The notes below the pieces were generated by a model, which saw nothing but the letters and a program-made list of their open reading frames with translations, ran no database searches and was not told the DNA's origin. Below are positions 53,891 to 62,475 of a stretch of 64,000 bases of DNA, piece by piece. The first letter of the stretch is position 1. Each line of letters starts with the position of its first letter. Source of the DNA: JALEFZ01 sp039817415 (lineage in GTDB: Bacteria; Bacteroidota; Bacteroidia; J057); NCBI GenBank assembly GCA_039817415.1, contig JBCBVV010000030.1:18863-82862 (forward strand), in the 5' to 3' direction. The position numbers and the translations under genes were made by a program.

Positions 53891-54628
53891 TTAATTCTCA
53901 GCTGATGTATTGCCGCTTATGCCTTTATAATTCTTATCATCTGAAGTTCCTAAGGCATAATCTTCCCCAGCAAATTTTAACTTATAAGTCGAATCACTAT
54001 CCTTAGAATATAATAATCTACTCTCACCAAGGATAAGGATTATATCATCAATTCCAAGGTCTTCAAGACTATCAGGGTATTTGCCTTTAGTAGAAAAGTA
54101 TTGGTCAAGCGATCGAGTTAGGGTACCCATTGCTTTCCCTTCTTTTTTTCCACGTTCGTACAAATAATTGTTTAATGTTTTTTGGGCTGATCCTTCTGAA
54201 GTGCTTTGTTGTAGGGAAGCCTTTAATTGATCCAATGCAAAACTTTTGGCAGTTACACTTTCGATTAATTTATAATGCCTTTTTGAATTTTCACAAGGAT
54301 CTGAGGCAATGGCCAAGAAGCTACTTTTTAGTGCCTCTTGAAATCTGATACTCTCTTGATTTAGTCTGTCCCGCAACATGACTGTCTTATTTTTTACATC
54401 AAGATTTGCAATGTCTAAATTTACTTTATCAAGTACATCGACTGTAGATTTTAAGTTTAATTGGAAGTCTTTCGATACTTCCTCATATGCCTTCATAGCA
54501 CATTTTGCGTTTTTAGGGTAGGTGACTGGTCTACCATCAGGACAAGTAGTCTCAGTAAGTCCGCAACAGCTTTGAAAAATGACTCCTGACAAAAAAATTA
54601 AGGTAGAAATTTTTAAAATCGACTTCAT
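53891..54628 (-). CDS. Lipoprotein with pseudopilin (GspG)-like C-terminus
   Basis: 245 residues. Lipoprotein signal peptide (ISTLIFLSGVIFQSC). The N-terminal 150 residues are helical. From about residue 165 the sequence LTRSLDQYFSTKGKYPDSLEDLGID, then DSTYKLKFAGEDYALGTSDDKNY, follows the pattern of the C-terminal domain of type II secretion major pseudopilins, which bind Ca2+. The pilin helix and prepilin peptidase site are absent, so this is not a pilin itself. Unknown function; low-GC composition relative to neighbours. Confidence 0.65.
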   Translation of the reverse strand: MKSILKISTLIFLSGVIFQSCCGLTETTCPDGRPVTYPKNAKCAMKAYEEVSKDFQLNLKSTVDVLDKVNLDIANLDVKNKTVMLRDRLNQESIRFQEALKSSFLAIASDPCENSKRHYKLIESVTAKSFALDQLKASLQQSTSEGSAQKTLNNYLYERGKKEGKAMGTLTRSLDQYFSTKGKYPDSLEDLGIDDIILILGESRLLYSKDSDSTYKLKFAGEDYALGTSDDKNYKGISGNTSAEN

Positions 54629-54733
54629 TTTAAATTAGTCTTTAAGTTGGAAAATTTGATAATTTTTATCTTACAGTCAGGTATTAAAATTCAATTAAAG
54701 GATATTTTCAATAATTTCGAATAATAAATAAGA

Positions 54734-56017
54734 TTAATCATCCTTATACACCACACCTTCCTTCATCACAAAACTCACCTTTTCCATCAAGGAAATATCT
54801 TCCAAAGGGTTGCCCTTGACCGCTACCAAATCTGCTAACTTCCCCACGCTAATAGAACCCGCCTCATCCTCGATGCCAAGCAATTGGGCTGGTACGATGG
54901 TGGCAGCTTGAAAGGCTTCTATAGCCGGCATTCCCGCTTCTACCATGTAACCAAATTCCTTTCCATTCTCTCCATGGTTGAAGACACCTGCATCTGTTCC
55001 AAACACAATGGGTACCCCAAATTTGTAGGCTTTGGCGAAGGTAGATTGAATTTGAGGACCTACTGCCAATGCTTTGGGAACAATAATGGAGGGATAATAG
55101 CCCGGTTTTTTGGCATTGGTTTCGACGGCTTTGCCTGCGGTGATAGTTGGAACCAAATAGGACTGTTTGTCTTTCATCAGCTGCATGACTTCTTCTGTCA
55201 TGTAGGTGCCATGCTCGATGGTCTTGATGCCAGCCATGACGGCTCGTTTCATGCCTTCCGCTCCGTGGGCATGTGCAGCTGTCAGGAAACCATAATCATC
55301 TGAAGTTGCTACGATGGCCTTGAGTTCTTCCATGGTAAATTGGGGGCCTGAACCGTCTTTGGCGACAGAAAGGACACCTCCTGTTGCGGTGATTTTGATA
55401 ACATCAGCTCCATTTTTATAGCGCTGGCGAACGGCTTTGGCGGCTTCGGCGGGACCGTTGATTACCCCTTCTTTGGGCCCTGGATCGCCTTGGAACATTT
55501 GTTTGTTTCCGTTGGTGGGATCTGCATGACCGCCGGTGGTGGCAATCGTTTTGCCTGCGGAGAAGATTCTGGGACCTTCCATCAAGCCTAGGTTAATGGC
55601 GTTTCTAAGGGAGGAGTTTACCCCAGAACCTCCTAGGTCTCTTACTACCGTAAATCCTGCCATGAGTGTACGTTTGGCATAAACCGCGGCGCGATAGGCT
55701 ACATCGGCATCATTGAGCCTGTAGCGATCGAGGTAGGTGGATGGAGAGGATTCCCATTCAATGTGAACGTGCATATCCATCAATCCTGGCATAACGGTCG
55801 AATTCCTCAAATCAATAATTTCGTCTGTTGAGCCACCCTTTTTGTAGCCATCCAGGATTTCCTTGATTTCATGCCCTTCGACCACGATCGTTTTCTTGGA
55901 TAAAAGTTTCCCATTTTCGACGTCCATCATATTTCCACACTGCACATATTTTTTTTGTGCCATAGAGGAAAGGGCCAACAGAAGCAGGACAAGCAGAATA
56001 GATGTAGATTTTTTCAT
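54734..56017 (-). CDS. Secreted amidohydrolase (imidazolonepropionase/Xaa-Pro dipeptidase-like)
   Basis: 427 residues, signal peptide 1-20. Metal site of the amidohydrolase superfamily: H83 and H85 (MDMHVHIE), carbamylated-lysine candidate K208 (DVIKITATGG), H249/H251 (TAAHAHG), H269 (IEHGTYM) and D342 (FGTDAGV). This binuclear layout is that of the prolidase/imidazolonepropionase-like group, many of which cleave Xaa-Pro or Xaa-Arg peptides in the periplasm. Divergent from the T9SS PKD gene at 56171. Confidence 0.92.
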   Translation of the reverse strand: MKKSTSILLVLLLLALSSMAQKKYVQCGNMMDVENGKLLSKKTIVVEGHEIKEILDGYKKGGSTDEIIDLRNSTVMPGLMDMHVHIEWESSPSTYLDRYRLNDADVAYRAAVYAKRTLMAGFTVVRDLGGSGVNSSLRNAINLGLMEGPRIFSAGKTIATTGGHADPTNGNKQMFQGDPGPKEGVINGPAEAAKAVRQRYKNGADVIKITATGGVLSVAKDGSGPQFTMEELKAIVATSDDYGFLTAAHAHGAEGMKRAVMAGIKTIEHGTYMTEEVMQLMKDKQSYLVPTITAGKAVETNAKKPGYYPSIIVPKALAVGPQIQSTFAKAYKFGVPIVFGTDAGVFNHGENGKEFGYMVEAGMPAIEAFQAATIVPAQLLGIEDEAGSISVGKLADLVAVKGNPLEDISLMEKVSFVMKEGVVYKDD

Positions 56018-56170
56018 GTAAGTCAGTTAGTCGCCAAGGAAAGAGCGCCTATCTGGGAAATAGGCGTTATGTTTTTTCCCCTCAATTCAGGAAATTATAA
56101 AATAATTCATCTACTACCCAACCTTCCATCCCCCTTCATGCGTGTAGAGGGATGGTTGAAGCTTCCAACT

Positions 56171-58645
56171 ATGAGAAATCTCCTTTGCTCCATCATGTGC
56201 TGGAGTGCCATTCTCCTTATACCCCAGAACCTTTCCGCGCAATACCTTGCGACGGTTGGAGGAGAGGTATTGGATGCAATGGGCGATCCGGTCTTCAACC
56301 AGCTTGTAGTCATCAATGGCAATTCTACATCAACAGGAAATCCCATTTATGTGGACTCTGTCTATACAAACCCAAGTGGATTTTATGTAAGTAATGGCTT
56401 TTTGGCTAGCAATGACTCCATGAATGTATCTGTAACAACAACTGATTGTCAGGCAAATGGTCTGCAAATTCTGCTAAGGCAGGGGCTGATTACTCCTTCA
56501 GACACCAGCTTTCAGGCAGACTTTGATTGGTGTGAAGATGCTTGTGAAGCGCTATTTGCCTATCAAAAATCCGGTTTTTCTACAGATTTTACGAGCTTAA
56601 GTAGCTCACCCTACGGCATAACCTCTTATAACTGGTCCTTTGGGGATGGGACCAACAGCAACCTTGAGAACCCCACCCATGTGTATCAATCCTCCGCTAG
56701 GTACCCTGTGTGCCTGACCATTACCGATTCTTCTAACTGTTTTACCACCTATTGTGATACAGTTGAGATTGAGGATTGTCTAGCCACTTTTAACTGGGTC
56801 AATCAGGCTCCCTTACAGATCAACTTCTTCGCCAACAATGTAAATATTGCCAATCCCGTCTATGAATGGGATTTTGGCGATGGGAGAACTGGGATGAATC
56901 AGGTAACGACACATACCTACAATGCGGCCGGAACCTATCAGGTTATTTTGTTTGTAACCGATTCTGTGAGCAATTGTACAGCAATCGATTCTCAATTTGT
57001 TACAGTGATTGATGATGACCAATGTCAGGCTGATTTTAGTGCGGTAACGATAGGGGCGGCCACCCAATTCCAAAATTTATCTAGCCATTCCCTAGCAGGG
57101 GGAGGAAACATTACTTACCAGTGGGCTTTTGGAGATGGCAATACTTCCATCCAGGAGGATCCGCAGCATTTTTATGGGGCATCTGGTGTGTATTTGGTTT
57201 GTCTCCTGATGGTGGATGACTTCGGATGTAGAGATACAGTCTGTAAGCTGGTGGATGTGGACCTTCCTTTAGACTGCTCCAGTGACTTTGTGTTCAACCA
57301 AATCAACAACTTAACAGTCGCCTTTTCTGCCCTAGATTTGCAGGATGAATTGACGTATAGATGGGAAGTAGAAGGTATACAGTATTCCACCCAAAATGCC
57401 CTTTTCCATACTTTCCCTAGTCCAGGAGACTTTGAAGTCTGCCTTTGGGTTAGCGATACGCTTAAAACCTGTTTGGACTCTACCTGTCAAACGGTAACCT
57501 TAAATGCCAACGATTTATGTGTAGCTGATTTTGCCTGGAATTATCTGGGCAATGGAGAGTTTATATTTTATAACCTATCGATGTTACTCGATCCATCTGC
57601 TTATCAGGTGGATTGGGACTTTGGAGATGGGCAGAGTAGTTCGGATTTGAATCCAAGACACACCTATGCGGGAAGTGGTCCCTATACCGTCTGTCTATTT
57701 ATACAAGAGACTAATTCGGGCTGTTTTCAGGAAACATGTTATGAGGTGGTACTGGATAGCAATCCCAATAGCCTGTATTCTATTCAGGGATGGGTGTACG
57801 AAGCCACCATTCCCACCTTTAATTCTCAAACCTTTTTGTACAAAGATGATCCTGCCCAATCTAGGGTAGAAAGATTAGAGAATCGCCCCTTTATCTTTGA
57901 GCCCTACAAATTCAGGGATTTGGACAGAGGGACATATCTTATTTATAACCGACATACTGGAAACCAAAACCTGATTCCAACTTACTTAGGAGATGTCATT
58001 CATTGGCAGGATGCTACTTCTACCGTCTTAAACGATGCGAACGTAGTCAATCCGCCTATTTCTATGATTGAGGGCATCAATATTCAAGGCCCTGGACAAA
58101 TCAGAGGGGGATTATTTGAGGGGCTAGGGCAGGCAACAGGACCCGCCATGGAAGATGAAGTGATCTTGTTATTGGCCGACAATGTAGAAAGAACCCCTAT
58201 TGGCTATGATTTAACGGCTGCCAATGGTTCCTATCGCTTTGATAACCTTGCTTTTGGAACGTATTGGCTTCAACCTGAAATACCAGGGATATATGCTTCG
58301 CCCATCAAGGTAGTGATTTCACCTACCAATATTTTAGAGGAAGAGGTAGACTTCGGTGTAGGAAATCAATTTGCCTTTCCTACCAGCAATGAGACCTATC
58401 CAGCAGAGGGGATAACGGTTTTTCCAAACCCCGCAGATGAGCAGATTAGAATTGAAGTGGATCATCCCTTTGGAGTCAAAGGGGTTAAGATTACCGATAT
58501 GTTGGGAAGGATATGCTGGCAGCAGGAAGGTGCTATGGTAGGCGATTTGATGGTCTACACGGGGGAATGGCCCGTAGGGGTGTATTCCTTGGTCATGGAA
58601 ACCCAGCAAGGAAAGAAGACGCAACAATTGATGATAACGCATTAA
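56171..58645 (+). CDS. PKD-repeat surface protein with T9SS type A sorting domain
   Basis: 824 residues from ATG 56171, chosen for its signal peptide (MRNLLCSIMCWSAILL). About five PKD-like units follow, several with the WxFGDG motif (YNWSFGDGTNSNLENPTHVY, YEWDFGDGRTGMNQ, YQWAFGDGNTSIQEDPQHFY, VDWDFGDGQSSSDLNPRHTY). Then come carboxypeptidase-regulatory-like strands (about 620-730) and the type A tail at about 755-824 (VFPNPADEQIRIEV, VKGVKITDMLGR, YSLVMETQQGKKTQQLMI). Exported by the T9SS and attached to the surface. Followed by the sigma gene 55 bp on. Confidence 0.9.
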   Translation: MRNLLCSIMCWSAILLIPQNLSAQYLATVGGEVLDAMGDPVFNQLVVINGNSTSTGNPIYVDSVYTNPSGFYVSNGFLASNDSMNVSVTTTDCQANGLQILLRQGLITPSDTSFQADFDWCEDACEALFAYQKSGFSTDFTSLSSSPYGITSYNWSFGDGTNSNLENPTHVYQSSARYPVCLTITDSSNCFTTYCDTVEIEDCLATFNWVNQAPLQINFFANNVNIANPVYEWDFGDGRTGMNQVTTHTYNAAGTYQVILFVTDSVSNCTAIDSQFVTVIDDDQCQADFSAVTIGAATQFQNLSSHSLAGGGNITYQWAFGDGNTSIQEDPQHFYGASGVYLVCLLMVDDFGCRDTVCKLVDVDLPLDCSSDFVFNQINNLTVAFSALDLQDELTYRWEVEGIQYSTQNALFHTFPSPGDFEVCLWVSDTLKTCLDSTCQTVTLNANDLCVADFAWNYLGNGEFIFYNLSMLLDPSAYQVDWDFGDGQSSSDLNPRHTYAGSGPYTVCLFIQETNSGCFQETCYEVVLDSNPNSLYSIQGWVYEATIPTFNSQTFLYKDDPAQSRVERLENRPFIFEPYKFRDLDRGTYLIYNRHTGNQNLIPTYLGDVIHWQDATSTVLNDANVVNPPISMIEGINIQGPGQIRGGLFEGLGQATGPAMEDEVILLLADNVERTPIGYDLTAANGSYRFDNLAFGTYWLQPEIPGIYASPIKVVISPTNILEEEVDFGVGNQFAFPTSNETYPAEGITVFPNPADEQIRIEVDHPFGVKGVKITDMLGRICWQQEGAMVGDLMVYTGEWPVGVYSLVMETQQGKKTQQLMITH

Positions 58646-58700
58646 TAATGGAAGAGGAAATGGCCCCTTAGACTGGTAGGGCGCATTTCAGAAGAGTTGT

Positions 58701-59264
58701 ATGGAGATAGAACCCCGCTTGTTGAAAGGCTGTGTCAAAGGTGACAGAAGAGCACAGTCCGAAATGTACAGACGCTGTTTTGGCGTGCTGATGGGGATTT
58801 GTATGCGCTACCATAAACACGAAGAAGATGCCATTGCGGCCTTGAATCTTGGTTTTTTGAAAATATTGAAGAGTCTGGGTAAGAAAAAGGAAGATGTTCC
58901 TTTCGAGCCTTGGATTCGTCGCATCATGATCAATACGATCATTGATGAGTTTCGAAAAAACAAGCGGCACAAGGAAACAATGGAATATGTGGATTTCGAT
59001 GATCGAAACAGAAACGATGCTTTCATAGATGTAAATGAAGCAGATAAACGTTTTGATGCAGAAGCAATCGAATCCATTATACAAGAATTGCCGCCTATGA
59101 GCCGAGAGGTATTTAACCTTTTTGCCCTAGATGGATTTTCACACAAAGAGATTGCTGGGATGATGGATATCTCTGAGGGAACTTCCAAATGGCACGTGAG
59201 TTTCGCGAGAAAACGAATCAAAGAAATGCTAGAACGCACACATAAAATTGCATATAGATCATAA
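58701..59264 (+). CDS. ECF RNA polymerase sigma factor (operon with envelope fusion protein)
   Basis: 187 residues. Region 2 is DAIAALNLGFLKILKSLGKK and the DNA-binding part PWIRRIMINTIIDEFRK; region 4 is LPPMSREVFNLFALDGFSHKEIAGMMDISEGTSKWHVSFARKRIK. It differs from the FecI-like factor at 51349 and is not followed by a FecR gene; the next gene, 4 bp away, encodes a single-pass protein that I take as its regulator. Confidence 0.92.
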   Translation: MEIEPRLLKGCVKGDRRAQSEMYRRCFGVLMGICMRYHKHEEDAIAALNLGFLKILKSLGKKKEDVPFEPWIRRIMINTIIDEFRKNKRHKETMEYVDFDDRNRNDAFIDVNEADKRFDAEAIESIIQELPPMSREVFNLFALDGFSHKEIAGMMDISEGTSKWHVSFARKRIKEMLERTHKIAYRS

Positions 59265-59268
59265 AAAG

Positions 59269-60606
59269 ATGGCAGGGAAAAAACACATAGATGCCTATGT
59301 AAAGGACCGCTTATCTGAGCGTCAATATGCTTTCAATGAAGCCTATTGGGATCAAGCGCAGGCTATGCTTGATCTCCAGGAAAAAAGGCGAAAAAGAAAG
59401 TTGTTCCTTCTCTGGTGGTTGGGAATGGGAGGTTTACCCGTTCTCCTCATTGGTATGGGATCATTTTTGTTCCTCCAAGGCAAGACTGCAGACCTTGATC
59501 CCCAGGAGAACATGAACGTGATGATGGTGGCAGACAGTGGCAATCAAATCGACCTGGTTGATGAAGGGCAAGCCCCACATCCGACCGACTTGACAACCAA
59601 TCAAGCATTGGTTTCAAAGGATGCGAAGGAAACTGGAGACGCGAAAGTCCGCTCCCCTCATAGTATCTCTTCTTTACCTAAATCAGACTTAATGGCTCAA
59701 ACAGCTAAGGCAAATAAGGGTAAGAGAAAAGCAAAGGCCGATAAAAAGGTAAACAAAAACGGCTCAGAAACGAATAAAAAGCCTTTCCAACGCGTGCTTT
59801 CTATGGGAATCCTACGCTCTCCAAGGAAAAGAGGTGAGCTAAAGCAGCCAGATCCAAATCCTATTCTTATCAAATCAGGAAAGCAGAAGGAATGGAAGCT
59901 CAACATGCTACAGGAGAGAGCCTTTGAATGGGATGTAGCCATTATGCAGGTTACAGATAGCCTAGGTGTACTCCTATCCAACTATGTTCAGAGAAAACAT
60001 CATCTAGGGATTGATGTGGGCATGAGTCTATCACCTGATTGGAGCAATACCCAATCGGCTACCAAAGCTTTCTCTCTTGGACCCCTTATTGGTTTAAGAT
60101 ATGAATACGAGTTGAAAGCTGGCTTGAGGCTGGTTTCAGGCTTAAGGTATAGTTCAAGAGCAGGTCTGAATAGTGATATGACTTATATCTCAACGGATTT
60201 CAGCTTCGGATTCCAGCGCGAAAAAATTGTACAGTCTCCAAGACGTATGCATTTTCTCGAAGTACCGCTTCTCTTAGATTGGCATATGGGAGGAAGGCAT
60301 TATGCGCAGTTTGGTGGACAATTGAATGCCTTGATAGATGTATCTGGAAAAGAGCAAAAGTTCATGGAAACCGAAAGTGGGGAAGTTCTTTTGTCTGAAG
60401 AAAACCTGTGGGGATTAAGAAGAGGCTTTCAGAGACTCCATCCTTCTCTTAATCTAGCCTATGGATACTATTTGGGAGAAGGCTTGAGAATTGGCCTGCA
60501 AGCCCAATGGTCCCCTACCAACTTAACGAATTCTGAGTTCTTTGGTGCCGAATCATTAAACCGAAATTTAAACGCGAGATTGATACTCAGCAAGGACCTT
60601 AGGTAG
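59269..60606 (+). CDS. Single-pass protein with barrel-like C-terminus, putative anti-sigma partner
   Basis: 445 residues from ATG 59269. Residues 1-45 are cytosolic and charged (KKHIDAYVKDRLSERQYAFN), residues about 46-70 are a membrane helix (LFLLWWLGMGGLPVLLIGMG), then about 150 residues of Lys/Asn/Pro-rich linker (ANKGKRKAKADKKVNKNGSE), and from about 240 a strand-rich, aromatic-alternating C-terminus (HHLGIDVGMSL, LGPLIGLRYEYELKAGLRLV, HPSLNLAYGYYLGEGLRIGL) like PorT/OMP_b-brl outer-membrane domains. If the barrel really inserts in the outer membrane, the linker would span the periplasm. The sigma gene just upstream suggests it holds that factor. Confidence 0.7.
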   Translation: MAGKKHIDAYVKDRLSERQYAFNEAYWDQAQAMLDLQEKRRKRKLFLLWWLGMGGLPVLLIGMGSFLFLQGKTADLDPQENMNVMMVADSGNQIDLVDEGQAPHPTDLTTNQALVSKDAKETGDAKVRSPHSISSLPKSDLMAQTAKANKGKRKAKADKKVNKNGSETNKKPFQRVLSMGILRSPRKRGELKQPDPNPILIKSGKQKEWKLNMLQERAFEWDVAIMQVTDSLGVLLSNYVQRKHHLGIDVGMSLSPDWSNTQSATKAFSLGPLIGLRYEYELKAGLRLVSGLRYSSRAGLNSDMTYISTDFSFGFQREKIVQSPRRMHFLEVPLLLDWHMGGRHYAQFGGQLNALIDVSGKEQKFMETESGEVLLSEENLWGLRRGFQRLHPSLNLAYGYYLGEGLRIGLQAQWSPTNLTNSEFFGAESLNRNLNARLILSKDLR

Positions 60607-60629
60607 GTCCTACCGCTGTAAAACCCGAT

Positions 60630-61751
60630 ATGAAACAGTTATTTCCGCTATTTATCGCCCTTCTGTGTTTGCAAGCCTGTAAACAGCAACCGATTCCTGA
60701 AGTGAATGACGGGCAGGTACGATTTTTCGTGGAGGCGGATATCGCACAAAACAGGATAAGGAAGGAGGCAGGTGTAGGGAATGAGTTCCTGCATACCTAC
60801 TATGAGCGAATAGAGGATGAATTGTATGTCTTCCACGGAAGCTTTGGACGTCCAGATTGTAGAGATTGTGCAGGCTCTCTTGGGGTACAATTCAGAGATT
60901 TAGGGAGCTTCCTTACACCAGATGATGTGCATGTAGATAGTTTGCTAGAGCCTGGGGAAAGATTATTCTTCCTAAGAACCGGAGCCAATACCAACAGAAG
61001 GAAAAAAGTAGAATTCATCAATGAAAGCAAGGGAGGCGATATGCCAATCTATTCATGGACATTTGGGGATGGAAATACCTCCATGGACAAAGACCCTGTC
61101 CATTTCTATGAGATAAATGATATTGATGTGGTAACCGTTTGCCTCGAAACGCAGGATGTCAATGGCTGTGCGACCTTGGTTTGCAATGAAGTAATTCTAA
61201 GAGATTCTACCTGCACGGTTGATTTTAGCCATATACTAGACTCTACCTCCTCTTATGTATCCTTTGAGTCAAATGTCACGGGTAAGGCCCCCTTCGATTA
61301 TGAATGGACCTTTGGGGATGGAGCTACGGCAACTTTGGCCAATCCGGGTTATTTCTATACCCAACCTGCTCAGTATGAGGCTTGTTTGACCATTGAAGAT
61401 GCCTTGGGGTGTAGAGCCTCGTTGTGTAAAAGGATTGCTGCTGATCCTCAGCTCTGCGAACACAATTTTACCTATCGGGTCTCCAATGCAGCTCCTGGTA
61501 AGGACTTTTACCAGTATGGTCGAATAGAAATTACATGGAGGAATGAAAATGGAGTTCTGTTCTCTTCTTCTTGGTTTGAACAAGAAAATGCATCCTTTTC
61601 GATCATAAATAGAGAAGCGTATCAAGAAAATCCTGAAGGCAATCCTACCTACGCATTTAGGGCAAGGTTTTCCTGTGATTTGTGGGATGAGGAAGGAAAT
61701 AAAATCAGGGTAGAAAATGGCCTAATGGAGGCTGCTATTGCATATCCATAA
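60630..61751 (+). CDS. PKD domain lipoprotein
   Basis: 373 residues, lipoprotein signal MKQLFPLFIALLCLQAC. A conserved N-terminal domain with CRDCAG is followed by two PKD domains (YSWTFGDGNTSMDKDPVHFY about 145-185 and YEWTFGDGATATLANPGYFY about 225-265) and a C-terminal domain with ITWRNENGV. Cell-envelope protein, possibly outer-membrane attached. Third gene of the sigma/fusion block, 23 bp after it; with the T9SS PKD protein at 56171 it repeats the PKD theme. Confidence 0.85.
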   Translation: MKQLFPLFIALLCLQACKQQPIPEVNDGQVRFFVEADIAQNRIRKEAGVGNEFLHTYYERIEDELYVFHGSFGRPDCRDCAGSLGVQFRDLGSFLTPDDVHVDSLLEPGERLFFLRTGANTNRRKKVEFINESKGGDMPIYSWTFGDGNTSMDKDPVHFYEINDIDVVTVCLETQDVNGCATLVCNEVILRDSTCTVDFSHILDSTSSYVSFESNVTGKAPFDYEWTFGDGATATLANPGYFYTQPAQYEACLTIEDALGCRASLCKRIAADPQLCEHNFTYRVSNAAPGKDFYQYGRIEITWRNENGVLFSSSWFEQENASFSIINREAYQENPEGNPTYAFRARFSCDLWDEEGNKIRVENGLMEAAIAYP

Positions 61752-61782
61752 TTCTTCATTTCTAAGTCTTCAGTCCATTCCC

Positions 61783-61790
61783 TACTTTTG
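61783..61790 (+). promoter_or_regulatory. TAnnTTTG promoter directly before the next gene
   Basis: TACTTTTG, four bases (ATCC), then ATG 61795. Same layout and same ATCC spacer as before nuoN. Confidence 0.6.
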
Positions 61791-61794
61791 ATCC

Positions 61795-62475
61795 ATGGGA
61801 ATATTCGATTTTTTTACGGGGAAAAAGCAAGGGCCTGGTATTGAGGCGATTGAGTTGGATACATGGGATTGGCAAGAAGTGCAAAAAGCAAAGAATATTG
61901 TCGTTTGGCAGAATAGCGAATTTCCAGCCCAGCTTTCTGTAAACTATTTCCCTACAGCTCCGGATTTGCCCCGTCCATTGAAAGATGTTGATCATCTGAG
62001 AGACTTTTATCGGAGAAAATTGGCTCGTGCCAAAGGGGCGATCCTGATCGTGGAACCCTTCCAATTAAATGGTTACAGGGCAATAGAGACACTTTTCCGA
62101 ATCCCACAAAAAAAGCAAGAAGGCTTCATCTATGTTGGTTCGTATACCATCCCCTTCGCTGACCGTAGTTATGTGGTCAAGGTCCAAGAGCAAGAATTCA
62201 CTCATATTGGAGAAAGGGAAAGGATGATCATGGAAAGGCTCCTAAAAGACCGCCCCAAGGAAATTGGAGAAGATGGACAACCTATAGGCTGGGAATTTGA
62301 TCCCTATGATCCTGCATATGAGGGGGAATTTAAGATGAATAAAAGTGAGGAAGTAAGATTTGATTTGTGGTATCCGGAACATCCCCTTACCCATGTCCGT
62401 CAATACATGTACCGCCTCAAAAACGAACTAAAGTTTTCGGATGAAATGAAGGCGCTAGCGGAACTAGAAGATTAA
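61795..62475 (+). CDS. Hypothetical cytoplasmic protein, 226 aa
   Basis: MGIFDFFTGKKQGPGIEAIELD; no signal peptide or membrane segment. Alternating strands and helices with a Pro-rich turn (ALRAPDLPRP-like, at about residue 55) and a Tyr/Asp-rich end. Not recognised. Its own promoter lies 4 nt ahead. Its stop overlaps the stop of the convergent pxpC gene by 4 bp. Confidence 0.65.
   Translation: MGIFDFFTGKKQGPGIEAIELDTWDWQEVQKAKNIVVWQNSEFPAQLSVNYFPTAPDLPRPLKDVDHLRDFYRRKLARAKGAILIVEPFQLNGYRAIETLFRIPQKKQEGFIYVGSYTIPFADRSYVVKVQEQEFTHIGERERMIMERLLKDRPKEIGEDGQPIGWEFDPYDPAYEGEFKMNKSEEVRFDLWYPEHPLTHVRQYMYRLKNELKFSDEMKALAELED

Noticed and set aside
55955..56170. Longer N-terminus for the T9SS PKD protein
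   Set aside because: It runs over the amidohydrolase start on the other strand and hides the signal peptide, which begins at 56171.
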